This document shows, piece by piece, positions 25,794-32,847 of a stretch of DNA of 43,436 bases; within the stretch, counting starts at the first letter, position 1, and the number at the start of each line of letters is the position of its first letter. The stretch spans positions 1 to 43,436 of IMG/VR virus record IMGVR_UViG_3300046675_000069; one strand, 5' to 3'. The notes below the pieces were generated by a model, which worked only from the letters and a program-made list of their open reading frames with translations, searched no databases and had not been told where the DNA came from. The position numbers were made by a program, and so were the translations under genes. Source of the stretch: a virus.

Positions 25794-26380
25794 CCGGATG
25801 GATCGAAGCCGCCGGCCTGCCGATGCCCGCCCCGGATGGGCCGCTCGCGCCGGCGAATTGCACCGGCGACATTTACATCTGGTGGGACAACGGCAACGCG
25901 ATCGGCGATTGGGTCCTCGCGGACGGCGACCTTCAGACCGGACAGGACCTCGAGACCGCGTGCCTTGTCTCGCTGTTCACCGATCGCCTCGCGACGCCCG
26001 ACTTCACGCCCACGGACGGAACATCCGACCGCCGCGGCTGGTGGGGCGATCCCTACCTCGACGTCCCGCTCGGCTCGAACCTCTGGCAACTCGAACGCGC
26101 GCGCAAAACCCGCGACACGCTCGCCATCGCGCGCCGTTACGCCGAGGACGCCCTGGGCTGGCTGATCGACGACGGCGTCGCGAAACAGGTCATCGTCAAC
26201 ACGTCCTGGCTGGGCACCTCGGCGACTCCGATCCTCGGCATCGGCATCGCGATCGTGAAGCCCGACGGGTCGATGACCCGCTTCCTGTTCGGCTGGGCAT
26301 GGCAGGGTCTCGCCGTGCTGCCCTCGCCCGTGCGGGTGCCCGCGCCGACGCTTGAACGTCAGCGCGCCATGGTGAGGTAA
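25790..26380 (+). CDS. Baseplate wedge protein (Mu gp46-like)
   Basis: This 196-residue protein matches the GP46 family of wedge proteins (related to T4 gp25-type lysozyme-like folds). Supporting features are DWVLADGDLQTGQDLETACLVSLFTDR, the DRRGWWGDPYLDVPLGSNLWQL segment, strongly typical of the family, and LERARKTRDTLAIARRYAEDALGWLIDDG. The start overlaps the spike stop, and the J-like gene follows after three bases. It should join the gp47 equivalent to form the baseplate wedges around the spike. Confidence 0.88.
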   Translation: MTGWIEAAGLPMPAPDGPLAPANCTGDIYIWWDNGNAIGDWVLADGDLQTGQDLETACLVSLFTDRLATPDFTPTDGTSDRRGWWGDPYLDVPLGSNLWQLERARKTRDTLAIARRYAEDALGWLIDDGVAKQVIVNTSWLGTSATPILGIGIAIVKPDGSMTRFLFGWAWQGLAVLPSPVRVPAPTLERQRAMVR

Positions 26381-26383
26381 CGC

Positions 26384-27496
26384 ATGCCCTTCGCACGCCC
26401 GACGCTGACCTCGCTGCGCAACACCGCGATCCAGGACATCACGACGTCGGGCGTGCCCGGCCTCGATGGGCTGTTGCGGAACGCCGTCCTCCGTGTGCTG
26501 GCCTGGGTCATGTCGGGGCTGGCTTACTCCGTGTACGGTTACATCGACTGGATCAGCCGCGAGGCGGTGCCGTTCACCGCGACCGACGAATTCCTCGAGG
26601 CGTGGGCCGCGCTGATCGGCGTCTATCGCAAGGACAGCACGCCCGCCGCCGGCTTCGCGAGGTTCACCGGGGGCACCGGCCTCGTGGTGACGATCGGCGC
26701 GACGCTCTCCCGCGTTGACGGCACGCCCTACATCGTCACCGCCGAGGCGGTGGTCGACACGTTCGGCGACGTGACCGTGTCGATGATCGCCGCCGTCAAC
26801 GGCGCCGCCACCGATTGCGACGACGGCACGCCGATCAGCCTCGACCCGCCGATCGCCGGCATCAACGCCGGCGGCGTCACCGTGGGGCCGACCACCGGCG
26901 GCGCCGACCAGGAGACAGACGACTCGCTGCGAACGCGCATGCTCACGAAATACCGCGCCCCGCCGCAGGGCGGATCGGAGTCGGATTACCTGGAATGGGC
27001 GACCGAGGTTCCTGGCTGTACGCGCGCCTGGGTCGCGCCGAACGGCTACGGCGCCGGCTCCGTCGTGCTGTTCGTCATGTTCGACCAGGCCAACGCCGCG
27101 CATGGCGGGTTCCCGCAAGGCACGGACGGGTGCGCCGCCGAGGAGGTGAACGGCCCGACCGCCACCGGCGACCAGTTGACCGTCGCCGAACATGTCTGGC
27201 CCGTGCAACCCGTGCCCGTGCTGGTCTATGTCGCCGCGCCCGTGCCCGCGCCGATCAATGTCACGCTGACCGGCCTCGATCCGAACACCGCCGACACGCG
27301 CGCCGCGATCACCGCCTCGCTCGCCGATATGTTCCTCGCCATCGGCGAGGTCGGCGGCATCGTCTATCCGTCGCAGCTTTATGACGCGATCAACGCGACG
27401 CCGGGGGTCAATCACTTCACCATGACCGCGCCGGCCGCCCCGGTGACCGTCGCCGCGAACGCGCTGCCCGTCATGGGCACGTTGACCGTCGCCTGA
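26384..27496 (+). CDS. Baseplate J-like protein (Mu gp47-like)
   Basis: This 370-residue protein belongs to the baseplate J/gp47 family. It starts with FARPTLTSLRNTAIQDI and has the conserved hydrophobic helices around residues 30-60 (LRVLAWVMSGLAYSVYGYIDWI), the GGADQETDDSLRTRMLTKYR segment (~residues 175-195) followed by GGSESDYLEWATEVPGCTRAWV, both standard for this family, and a C-terminal SLADMFLAIGEVGGIVYPSQLYDAI. It forms the wedge dimer with the gp48 equivalent. Its stop overlaps the next ATG by one base. Confidence 0.92.
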   Translation: MPFARPTLTSLRNTAIQDITTSGVPGLDGLLRNAVLRVLAWVMSGLAYSVYGYIDWISREAVPFTATDEFLEAWAALIGVYRKDSTPAAGFARFTGGTGLVVTIGATLSRVDGTPYIVTAEAVVDTFGDVTVSMIAAVNGAATDCDDGTPISLDPPIAGINAGGVTVGPTTGGADQETDDSLRTRMLTKYRAPPQGGSESDYLEWATEVPGCTRAWVAPNGYGAGSVVLFVMFDQANAAHGGFPQGTDGCAAEEVNGPTATGDQLTVAEHVWPVQPVPVLVYVAAPVPAPINVTLTGLDPNTADTRAAITASLADMFLAIGEVGGIVYPSQLYDAINATPGVNHFTMTAPAAPVTVAANALPVMGTLTVA

Positions 27497-28098
27497 TGCC
27501 GATCCCGTTTCATTCCGCGACCGATTACCTGTGGCAGTTTCAACGCCTCTTGCCGCGTGGCCGCGTCTGGCATCGCGGCTGGGGCACGCCGCAGGCCGCG
27601 CACCTTCTCACGCTGATGCCAACCTGGGCCGCGCTCGACGCCCGCGCGGGTCAATTGATCCCCGACGCCTTTCCGTGCTCGACCGTCGAACTCCTGCCGG
27701 AATGGGAACTGACCCTCGGCCTGCCCGACCCGTGCGTTCAACCGCCGCTGTCCACCGTCCAACAGAGGCAGGCGGCGGTCTGCGCGAAGTTCGTCGCCCG
27801 CGGCGGGCAAACGCGCGATTACTTCATTCAGATCGCGGAGTCCTTGGGCTACACGATCACGATCGAAACATTCCGCCCGTTCGAGGCGTCGCGCAACGCC
27901 GCCAATCAACCGCTTTACGGACCCGAGTGGGCCTTCGCGTGGCGGATCACCGTGCATGCGACGCTGGCGATCGTCTGGTTTTCCGCCTCAGTCTCGCACG
28001 CCAACGAACCGCTGGCGACCTTTGGTGACGAAACCCTTCGCTGCATGTTCGAGGCGCTCAAGCCCGCGCACACCACCATCATCTGGGTTTACGAGTAG
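27496..28098 (+). CDS. Baseplate wedge/fibre-attachment protein (Mu gp48-like, DUF2313)
   Basis: This 200-residue protein fits the DUF2313 family equivalent to Mu gp48. Family marks are the opening SATDYLWQFQRLLPRGRVWH, DAFPCSTVELLPEWELTLGLPDPC, QQRQAAVCAKFVARGGQTRDYF and a central IAESLGYTITIETFRPFEA. In Mu-type baseplates this protein bridges wedges to tail fibres. It is the last baseplate gene, followed by a glycine-rich fibre gene after eight bases. Confidence 0.9.
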   Translation: MPIPFHSATDYLWQFQRLLPRGRVWHRGWGTPQAAHLLTLMPTWAALDARAGQLIPDAFPCSTVELLPEWELTLGLPDPCVQPPLSTVQQRQAAVCAKFVARGGQTRDYFIQIAESLGYTITIETFRPFEASRNAANQPLYGPEWAFAWRITVHATLAIVWFSASVSHANEPLATFGDETLRCMFEALKPAHTTIIWVYE

Positions 28099-28106
28099 GG
28101 GACACG

Positions 28107-29039
28107 ATGCAACGCATTCACGACGCGACCGCCGCCGCCGCGCTGCCCGCGCCGCCGACGCTGACCGGCCCGATCGGCTACTTCACCGGGGGCGTTCCCG
28201 GCGCCGTCACGCCGACGATCGTCCGTGACTGGTGGCTCAACATGATTCAGGAGGAATTACTCGCGCTGCTGACCGCCGCCGGCATCGCGCCCGACACGAC
28301 GGGGACGAACTTCACCCAGGTCCTCGCCGCGATCCGCGCGATCACGACCGGCGAGTCGTCCGCCCTGGTGATTCATCAGATGTTCCAGACCTCGGGAACC
28401 TACACGCCCGCCGGCGCGATGCGCTTCGTAGCCGTCGAAAGCTGGGGCGGCGGCGGCGGCGGCGGCGGCGCCTACGGACAACCCGCCTATAACGTCTCGG
28501 CCGCGACCGGCGGCGCGTCGGGCGCCTACAGCATGCGCCTCTATTCGCGGGCCGAGATCGGCGCGAACGCCGCGATCACCATCGGCGCCGGGGGATCCGG
28601 CGGCGCCGCCGGCCAGGCCAACGGCAACGCGGGCGGCGCGACCATCTTCGCCCCGGCCGGGCTTGGGCCTGCCGGCACCATGACCGCCGGCGGGGGTGGC
28701 GGAGGCCCCTACGGGATCACCGCGCAAGCCCTCGCGCGCGGCCAGTTCCTCGCCGGCGCTCCCATCGCCACTGGCGGCCACATCAACGCGCCCGGCATCC
28801 CCGGCTCGTGGCCGCTGCTGTTCGGTGGCGTGACGACGTATCAGGCGATCAGTGGCTCGGGCGGTCACGCGCCCTTTCTGGGGACCGGCGGTGGGCAACC
28901 GTCGGAGGAGAACGCCGCCGGCAACCTCGCGAACTATTTCGGCGGCGGTGGCGGCGGCGGCGCCGCGATGACCGTCAACACCGCCGGCGGCGCCGGCTTT
29001 CAGGGGCTGCTCCGGGTCATGGAATACTGTTTCGGATAA
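28107..29039 (+). CDS. Glycine-rich tail fibre or receptor-binding protein
   Basis: This 310-residue protein has an N-terminal part (residues ~1-95) typical of fibre proteins that follow gp48 (FTGGVPGAVTPTIVRDWWLN, DTTGTNFTQVLAAIRAI), then a Gly-rich remainder with polyglycine runs (GGGGGGGGAYGQ and later GGGGGGGGAAM). Such runs recall glycine-sandwich receptor-binding tips, for example T-even gp38 and mtd-independent phage adhesins, but here the family is not firmly recognised. Its position immediately after the baseplate suits a fibre attached to the gp48 equivalent. An SD-like AGGGGAC precedes the ATG. Confidence 0.7.
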   Translation: MQRIHDATAAAALPAPPTLTGPIGYFTGGVPGAVTPTIVRDWWLNMIQEELLALLTAAGIAPDTTGTNFTQVLAAIRAITTGESSALVIHQMFQTSGTYTPAGAMRFVAVESWGGGGGGGGAYGQPAYNVSAATGGASGAYSMRLYSRAEIGANAAITIGAGGSGGAAGQANGNAGGATIFAPAGLGPAGTMTAGGGGGGPYGITAQALARGQFLAGAPIATGGHINAPGIPGSWPLLFGGVTTYQAISGSGGHAPFLGTGGGQPSEENAAGNLANYFGGGGGGGAAMTVNTAGGAGFQGLLRVMEYCFG

Positions 29040-29050
29040 GGATCAACGCC

Positions 29051-29248
29051 ATGCCGAACCATGCGATCGTCGAGGCCGGCGTCGTGATCAACGTCGTCGT
29101 CTGGGACGGCGTCGCCGATTTCGGCCTCGCCGCCGATCAGACCGCCGTGCCGATCGACGACCTCGACCCGGTGCCGGGGATCGACTGGACCTATGACGGC
29201 GCGACGTTCACGCCGCCTCCCATATCTCTAAAGGAATCGACAACATGA
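29051..29248 (+). CDS. Small fibre-associated hypothetical protein
   Basis: This 65-residue protein follows the glycine-rich fibre. It contains AIVEAGVVINVVVWDGVADF and ends DWTYDGATFTPPP. The NVVVWDG and W-x-x-x-G-x-x-F-x-P-P elements are common in short proteins or fibre C-termini next to phage tail fibres, where they may form a small tip or chaperone domain. Start is ATG with AAGGATC upstream; the stop overlaps the next ATG. Exact role unknown. Confidence 0.65.
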   Translation: MPNHAIVEAGVVINVVVWDGVADFGLAADQTAVPIDDLDPVPGIDWTYDGATFTPPPISLKESTT

Positions 29249-29469
29249 CCCCGATCGAACCCGACAAAAAACTGTCCGTCACGCTCGACGCGACCGCCTG
29301 GAACAATGTGCTCGGCGCGCTGAACGATGCGCCCTATCGCATCGCCGCGCCATTGATCCGCGCGATCGTGGCGCAGATCGAGGCGCGACAGATGCCGCCC
29401 GCGTGCCTCGACGCCGAACATATCCCCGCGCGCAAGGCCAACGGCGCGGACGACCACGCCGCGCGCTGA
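29245..29469 (+). CDS. Hypothetical phage protein at end of tail operon
   Basis: This 74-residue protein has a central helix-strand pattern TLDATAWNNVLGALNDAPYRIA followed by the helix APLIRAIVAQIEARQ, a pattern seen in small proteins of many phages near lysis genes. It has no signal peptide or membrane segment. The ATG overlaps the previous stop by four bases, preceded by TAAAGGAATCG. It abuts the membrane protein at 29470. A role in lysis regulation or virion assembly cannot be decided from sequence. Confidence 0.6.
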   Translation: MTPIEPDKKLSVTLDATAWNNVLGALNDAPYRIAAPLIRAIVAQIEARQMPPACLDAEHIPARKANGADDHAAR

Positions 29470-29745
29470 ATGCCCGCCTGGGTCGTCAAGGCGCTGGCCG
29501 GGTCGATCCCGCTGCTGATCGGCGCCCTGGTGACGCTGGGCTGGCAGAATTCGCACACCCTCGCCGCGTTGACCCACGACATGGAAACGCTCCGGGTCGA
29601 TCTGCAACGGATCAGCGCCAGCCTCGAACCGGGCCGCACGATCCAGTTGCGCCTCGACCGGAACGAACAGGAGATCGCCCACCTTCGCGATCTGGTCGAG
29701 CGGCCGCTAATGAACGCGCCGCCGGCCGCGCCCGATCGCCCTTGA
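29470..29745 (+). CDS. Small membrane-anchored coiled-coil protein (holin/XhlA- or spanin-like)
   Basis: This 91-residue protein has one N-terminal membrane helix (residues ~4-24, containing ALAGSIPLLIGALVTLGW) followed by a helical, probably coiled-coil segment (HDMETLRVDLQRISASL; IQLRLDRNEQEIAHLRDLVE) and a Pro/Ala-rich end. This layout resembles XhlA-type holin partners or inner-membrane spanins. It is the last gene of the rightward late operon, where lysis genes are common. No endolysin is adjacent, so the lysis assignment is tentative. The ATG directly follows the previous stop. Confidence 0.6.
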   Translation: MPAWVVKALAGSIPLLIGALVTLGWQNSHTLAALTHDMETLRVDLQRISASLEPGRTIQLRLDRNEQEIAHLRDLVERPLMNAPPAAPDRP

Positions 29746-29747
29746 CG

Positions 29748-29784
29748 CCATAAAAGAAAAGGGGCGCCCGATCCGGACGCCCCT
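29748..29784 (-). terminator. Rho-independent terminator for integrase (converging operons)
   Basis: On the minus strand AGGGGCG (pairing 29784-29778 with 29766-29760) forms a seven-base stem, extended by an inner CCG/CGG pairing, and is followed by TTTCTTTTAT. It lies 35 bases beyond the integrase stop. On the plus strand the hairpin lacks a T-run, so it would be weaker for the late operon ending at 29745. Confidence 0.75.
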
Positions 29785-29818
29785 CGCCGTCGCCGCCCCC
29801 GAGGGCTGTCCAGGGACG

Positions 29819-31165
29819 CTACGCCGCCTGGCGCAATTGAACGACGTTATCGGCGCCGCGCCGATCCTCGACGAGGCCGGCGACCGCCATCGCCGAGGGC
29901 GCCCCCTCGAGCAGTTGATCAGCCCACACCGACGCCATGCGCCGACGCTCGGCGAGAAACGTCGCCTTGTTGTACCGCCCCTCGACCTCGCCGAACGCCC
30001 GATGCGCGAGCATGACGTCGATCACGCGATAGGCGCCGGGATCGGCTTCATTGCAAATCGTCGAGAACGTCGCGCGCCATCCGTGCGCCGTGTGCCGCCC
30101 GGCCAGACCGATCGGCGGCAACGCGCGCCCCATCACGTCACCGATCGCCGATCGATCGATGCCGCCGTTCGCCGCCCCGCCGGAAAACACCAGCGCGGAG
30201 TCGACGCCGAGTGCCGCCTGCATCGCGCGCGCCGCGTGAAACACGTCCGCCGCCTGCCGCGACAATGGAATGACGTGCGCCCGCTTCTTGCCGCGCCGCC
30301 CCTTCATCCGCTCGGCCGGGATCGTCCACGTCATGCCGTCCGCGCCCTCGCTGATCTCGGTCCACCGCGCTTCGACGCCTTCCATCTTGCGCACCGCCGT
30401 CAGCGCGATCAGCCGATGCGCCAGTTTCACGAACGGCCCCGCCTGCGAGTCCTCGAACGCGCGCAACACCGCGCGCGCTTCCTCGATCGTCTCGACATGC
30501 GCCCGGCTGACTTCCTCGCCGGCGACGCGCTTCGGCAAATCAGGGGCGATCTTGCGCACCGGATTGACGCCGCCGGGGATCAGGTCGCGCCGGATCGCGT
30601 AATCAAACATCAGTTGCAACGACTGCCGCACATGCACCGCCTGCGCCGCCTTGCCGGCCGCGTCCAGCGGCAGGATCACCGCCTCGACGTCGATCGCGCC
30701 GATGCGCCCGATCGCCCGATCGCCGATGATCGGCCAGACGTGATTGCGCATCCGCTGCTCGACCAGATGCGCATACAACGCCGACCACTTGCGCGCCGCC
30801 GGGGCGCTCGCCAGCCACGCCGCCCCGACAACCCGCACCGTCGCCGCGTCGGCTTCCTGACGCGCCGCGCGCCGTTCGTGCCGGTCCTGGGCCGGATCGC
30901 CCCCCTCGCGCACCGTCGATCGGATTTCGTCGCGCTTCGCCCGCGCCTCGACGATCCCGAGTTCCGGCCACCGCCCGACGATCGTCGCCTGATGTTTGCC
31001 GGCGACGTCATAATGTACCTGCCAGGACTTGGTGCCGCTCGCGCTGACCAGCAGATACAACCCGCCGCCAAACCGCAGCTTAGCCCCCGGCTTCGCCGTC
31101 CGTATGTCCGCCCCCGTCGCCAGCCTGCCTTGCCGCGTCGCGCCCTGGGTGGTAATCGTCGTCAT
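29819..31165 (-). CDS. int: Tyrosine-recombinase integrase
   Basis: This 448-residue protein inserts and excises the phage genome. It has an N-terminal arm-binding DUF4102-type domain (LRFGGGLYLLVSASGTKSWQ, residues ~30-49), a core-binding helical domain (~residues 108-215) and a C-terminal catalytic domain. Catalytic residues visible are Arg259 (LTAVRKMEG), probably Lys288, His361-x-x-Arg364 (HTAHGWRATF), His388 (MLAHRAF) and nucleophile Tyr398 (EGRYNKATF). It resembles P4-type integrases. It is transcribed leftward, ends in front of a clear terminator, and has repeat-rich sequence about 0.6-0.9 kb upstream that may be attP. Confidence 0.95.
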   Translation of the reverse strand: MTTITTQGATRQGRLATGADIRTAKPGAKLRFGGGLYLLVSASGTKSWQVHYDVAGKHQATIVGRWPELGIVEARAKRDEIRSTVREGGDPAQDRHERRAARQEADAATVRVVGAAWLASAPAARKWSALYAHLVEQRMRNHVWPIIGDRAIGRIGAIDVEAVILPLDAAGKAAQAVHVRQSLQLMFDYAIRRDLIPGGVNPVRKIAPDLPKRVAGEEVSRAHVETIEEARAVLRAFEDSQAGPFVKLAHRLIALTAVRKMEGVEARWTEISEGADGMTWTIPAERMKGRRGKKRAHVIPLSRQAADVFHAARAMQAALGVDSALVFSGGAANGGIDRSAIGDVMGRALPPIGLAGRHTAHGWRATFSTICNEADPGAYRVIDVMLAHRAFGEVEGRYNKATFLAERRRMASVWADQLLEGAPSAMAVAGLVEDRRGADNVVQLRQAA

Positions 31166-31190
31166 CGTGAGTTCCTTCCTGTTCTAAACG

Positions 31191-31219
31191 AACGGCGCCC
31201 GTGCCAAGCGGGCGCCGTT
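31191..31219 (-). terminator. Strong hairpin between exported-protein gene and integrase
   Basis: AACGGCGCCCG (31191-31201) and CGGGCGCCGTT (31209-31219) form a perfect 11-base stem with a 7-base loop, lying just after the stop of the 31231-31542 gene and 26 bases before the integrase start. The minus-strand sequence after it is CGTTTAG, only weakly T-rich, so it may attenuate rather than fully terminate transcription into int. Confidence 0.5.
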
Positions 31220-31230
31220 GCCGTGTGGGG

Positions 31231-31542
31231 TCAGTGGTTGCCGGGCCGCGCGAGGCACGCCTCGATCCCCTTCAGGTTGTGCCGCATCCAGACGACCTGG
31301 ATGTTTGTCCCGGCCGCCTTGGCTTCGCCCATGGCCCGAATCATCTCCGCGTTTGACTGGGGGACGATCGGGGGAAGGCCGCAATCGGCGAATCTCCCGG
31401 CGTCTTCCTGGGTGATGAGCGGCGGGATGCCCGTCTCGGCGGATGCCCGAACCGCCTCGATCGTGATGGGCTTCAGTTGCGCCTCGGCCGGCGCCATCGC
31501 GCCGACCGCCAGCACACCCGCGAGGATCGCCGCGCGCATCAT
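31231..31542 (-). CDS. Small exported protein with signal peptide, unknown function
   Basis: The 103-residue product begins MMRAAILAGVLAVGAMAPAEA, a clear Sec-type signal peptide with a likely AEA-QL cleavage near residue 21. The mature part is ~80 residues with two cysteines (DCGLPP and EACLARP) that could form a disulfide. No family is recognised. The ATG at 31542 overlaps the upstream stop and follows a GGAG ribosome-binding site; a longer upstream reading was rejected. Sitting beside int and read against the late genes, it may be a lysogeny-expressed gene acting in the periplasm, for example in superinfection exclusion, but this is inference only. Confidence 0.65.
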   Translation of the reverse strand: MMRAAILAGVLAVGAMAPAEAQLKPITIEAVRASAETGIPPLITQEDAGRFADCGLPPIVPQSNAEMIRAMGEAKAAGTNIQVVWMRHNLKGIEACLARPGNH

Positions 31543-31766
31543 CGCTCCGTCGCCGTGAACCGCGCGACGCGCGCCGCGCACTTCGCGCAGATCGGAACCG
31601 CCCCGAGTATCGGATGCGCCTCCGTCGCCGTCGCCGCCCCGTCGCACAACAGGAACCATTGGCAAGTCGCCGCCGCTTCCGCCGCCGCCTCCAGATCGTC
31701 CGCGTGAACATCTTGCATCGACATCCCGCCGTTGATCGCGTCCGGTAGCTCCATCTTGATTGTCAT
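31539..31766 (-). CDS. Small cysteine-containing protein, hypothetical
   Basis: This 75-residue protein has an acidic helical N-terminus (DVHADDLEAAAEAAATCQW) and a possible metal site made by Cys35, Cys41 and the CAKC pair (residues ~61-64). The CDG-x-A-T-x-T and ICAKCAARV pattern suggests a small zinc ribbon. It is the first gene of the leftward integrase-side group; its ATG lies ~58 bases from a TTGCA-N5-TGCAA palindrome, suggesting repressor control. No family is recognised. Confidence 0.55.
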   Translation of the reverse strand: MTIKMELPDAINGGMSMQDVHADDLEAAAEAAATCQWFLLCDGAATATEAHPILGAVPICAKCAARVARFTATER

Positions 31767-31777
31767 CGTATGGTCCC

Positions 31778-31797
31778 TTTCATGCGGAAATCATGCG
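31778..31797 (+). repeat. Double TCATGCGGAAA repeat, copy 1
   Basis: TTTCATGCGGAAATCATGCG contains two TCATGCG units 11 bases apart. A near-identical pair is at 31985-32010. Spaced direct repeats beside an integrase gene suggest arm-type binding sites. Confidence 0.55.
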
Positions 31798-31823
31798 CTC
31801 GAGGATGTCATACCCTGTCGTCG

Positions 31824-31842
31824 CCTTGCATTCCGTGCAAGG
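31824..31842. promoter_or_regulatory. Operator-like palindrome CCTTGCA-N5-TGCAAGG
   Basis: A perfect 7-5-7 inverted repeat (31824-31830, 31836-31842). It shares the TTGCA-N5-TGCAA core with sites at 32031, 36534 and 37281 and lies upstream of the leftward gene starting at 31766. Confidence 0.65.
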
Positions 31843-31911
31843 GGATATACGCCCAAACGCCTGGAAATGCGAGAAAATGTCCGCCGCTGTCTGCCGCTGT
31901 CATTGCATGCC

Positions 31912-31930
31912 GCATTGTCGTCAACAATGC
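31912..31930. repeat. Inverted repeat GCATTGT-CGTCA-ACAATGC (possible integrase core site)
   Basis: Perfect 7-base arms with a 5-base spacer. It lies between the two double TCATGCG repeats. Geometry resembles a tyrosine recombinase core, but it could also be an operator. Confidence 0.35.
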
Positions 31931-31984
31931 CGGATCAGACGCCAACCCATTGTAATCGCGCGACTATCCGCGACCTCATGATTC

Positions 31985-32010
31985 AATCATGCGGAAAATC
32001 ATGCGGACGC
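31985..32010 (+). repeat. Double TCATGCGGAAA repeat, copy 2
   Basis: AATCATGCGGAAAATCATGC continuing GGACGC has two ATCATGCGG units 12 bases apart, matching 31778-31797 with one extra A. Possible integrase or excisionase arm sites. Confidence 0.55.
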
Positions 32011-32030
32011 GCATGGGTGCCTCGCACGGC

Positions 32031-32045
32031 TTGCATGGACTGCAA
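32031..32045. promoter_or_regulatory. Operator-like palindrome TTGCA-TGGAC-TGCAA
   Basis: Second copy of the TTGCA-N5-TGCAA element in this intergenic region, about 205 bases from the first. Flanked by a direct repeat TCGCACGG (32022-32029 and 32051-32058 approximately). Confidence 0.6.
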
Positions 32046-32200
32046 TGATGTCGCACGGTGACCGTCTCGCGCGCGCGGGGATTTTGAACCCTCGAGTTCC
32101 CCGCTCGCATGGGTGCGCCGGCGACCTTATCCCCGAGGCGCCCGCGCGGCCCGCGCGCGCGGGGCCTGCATCGGCGCGACCACGGATCAGGCTGGCCGCG

Positions 32201-32428
32201 TCATCCGACGCCCTCGCGGAAGGTCGCGATCCAGACCTCGACCACGCGGTCGCGCTGGTCTGCCGGGACGCGATCCACCGCCGCGGTCATCAGGACGCCC
32301 AGCGCGCCGATCGCCTCGAGCGGTTCGACCTGGAGCAAGCGTTCCTCCAGCTCCATCGCGAGCAGCGTCATCCGCTCGGCCACTTCGTCCACTACCGCGT
32401 CGTCGATGCGTCGCTTGCCGCCCATCAT
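32201..32428 (-). CDS. Hypothetical protein, last gene of leftward early operon
   Basis: This 75-residue protein is predicted all helical (VVDEVAERMTLLAMELEERL; LGVLMTAAVDRVPADQRDRV). No family is recognised. The ATG at 32428 overlaps the upstream stop; a longer reading upstream lies inside that gene. It ends the run of overlapping small genes that starts with Gp157 at 36490. The 434-base regulatory region follows its stop. Confidence 0.55.
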   Translation of the reverse strand: MMGGKRRIDDAVVDEVAERMTLLAMELEERLLQVEPLEAIGALGVLMTAAVDRVPADQRDRVVEVWIATFREGVG

Positions 32429-32709
32429 GGCCGCCCCCGCCGCTCGCGCGCCTCGACTGTCGGCGCCATCCGGTTGATCTCCTCGATCGACAGCGGCCGG
32501 CGCCACTGGCGCGTGACCGTCAGGAGCGCGGCTTCCTCGCCTTCGGGCGCGATCACTGGCTCGGGCGAACCGCACATGCCGAAAATCCGGTCCCGTATCG
32601 TCTCGACTTCATGAACCATGGCCGGGGTCCAACGGACCACCGATACCGGCCGGCCGGCGCGCTGCTGGCACAGACTGAGGTGCCACAGTGGCCGGCCGCC
32701 GGCATACAC
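32425..32709 (-). CDS. Hypothetical early-operon protein
   Basis: This 94-residue protein has no recognised domain. It contains VRWTPAMVHEVETIRDRIFG and a C-terminal part TRQWRRPLSIEEINRMAPTVE, which looks like a helical motif. It starts with GTG, preceded by GGAGTGA that also contains the stop of the upstream gene, indicating coupling. Its end overlaps the next ATG by four bases. Confidence 0.55.
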   Translation of the reverse strand: MYAGGRPLWHLSLCQQRAGRPVSVVRWTPAMVHEVETIRDRIFGMCGSPEPVIAPEGEEAALLTVTRQWRRPLSIEEINRMAPTVEARERRGRP

Positions 32710-32712
32710 GGT

Positions 32713-32847
32713 TCACTCCATCCCTATGTTCACCGTCAGGCACGCGCTCACCGCGCGCGGCTTGGCCCACCAGTAATGGCCGGCGATGATCTGGCGCGCC
32801 GGATCGAACACCGGATGCGCGAGGGCGAACTCAATCTGTGACCGCAT
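32713..32847 (-). CDS. Very small hypothetical early-operon protein
   Basis: The 44-residue product starts at ATG 32847, chosen because a strong GAGGAA ribosome-binding site lies about eight bases before it; longer in-frame starts at 32865 and beyond are inside the upstream gene. It contains QIEFALAHPVFDPARQIIAG and an aromatic HYWWAKPRA stretch. No family is recognised. It overlaps the upstream gene by 17 bases. Confidence 0.45.
   Translation of the reverse strand: MRSQIEFALAHPVFDPARQIIAGHYWWAKPRAVSACLTVNIGME

Larger units (their letters stand above)
31767..32200. other. 434-base non-coding region: promoter/operator and probable attP
   Basis: No convincing gene is present. The stretch holds two TTGCA-N5-TGCAA palindromes (31824-31842, 32031-32045), two copies of a TCATGCGGAAA(A)TCATGCG double repeat (31778-31797, 31985-32010), an inverted repeat GCATTGT-CGTCA-ACAATGC (31912-31930), a region with tRNA T-arm-like sequence (32077-32102) and a GC palindrome (32150-32163). 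It is distinctly more A/T-rich than the flanking genes between 31780 and 32060. Direct repeats flanking a short inverted repeat next to an integrase gene are what an attP with arm and core sites looks like; the core has not been identified. Confidence 0.5.

Noticed and set aside
25583-27415. 610-codon minus-strand open frame across the baseplate genes
   Set aside because: Covers parts of four overlapping baseplate genes with strong family matches; no ribosome-binding site or domain.
29837-31558. 573-codon plus-strand open frame opposite integrase
   Set aside because: Its product is Arg/His/Pro-rich low-complexity sequence; the minus strand carries an intact integrase with all catalytic residues.
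32077-32102. tRNA gene fragment (T-arm-like GGGTTCAAAATCCC on the minus strand)
   Set aside because: The loop is one base too long for a regular T-arm and no acceptor, anticodon or D arm can be built, so it is not called a tRNA; kept only as a weak attachment-site hint.
32150-32163. Palindrome CCCGCGCGCGCGGG
   Set aside because: Pure alternating GC in a GC-rich region is expected by chance and has no loop or T-tract for a terminator.
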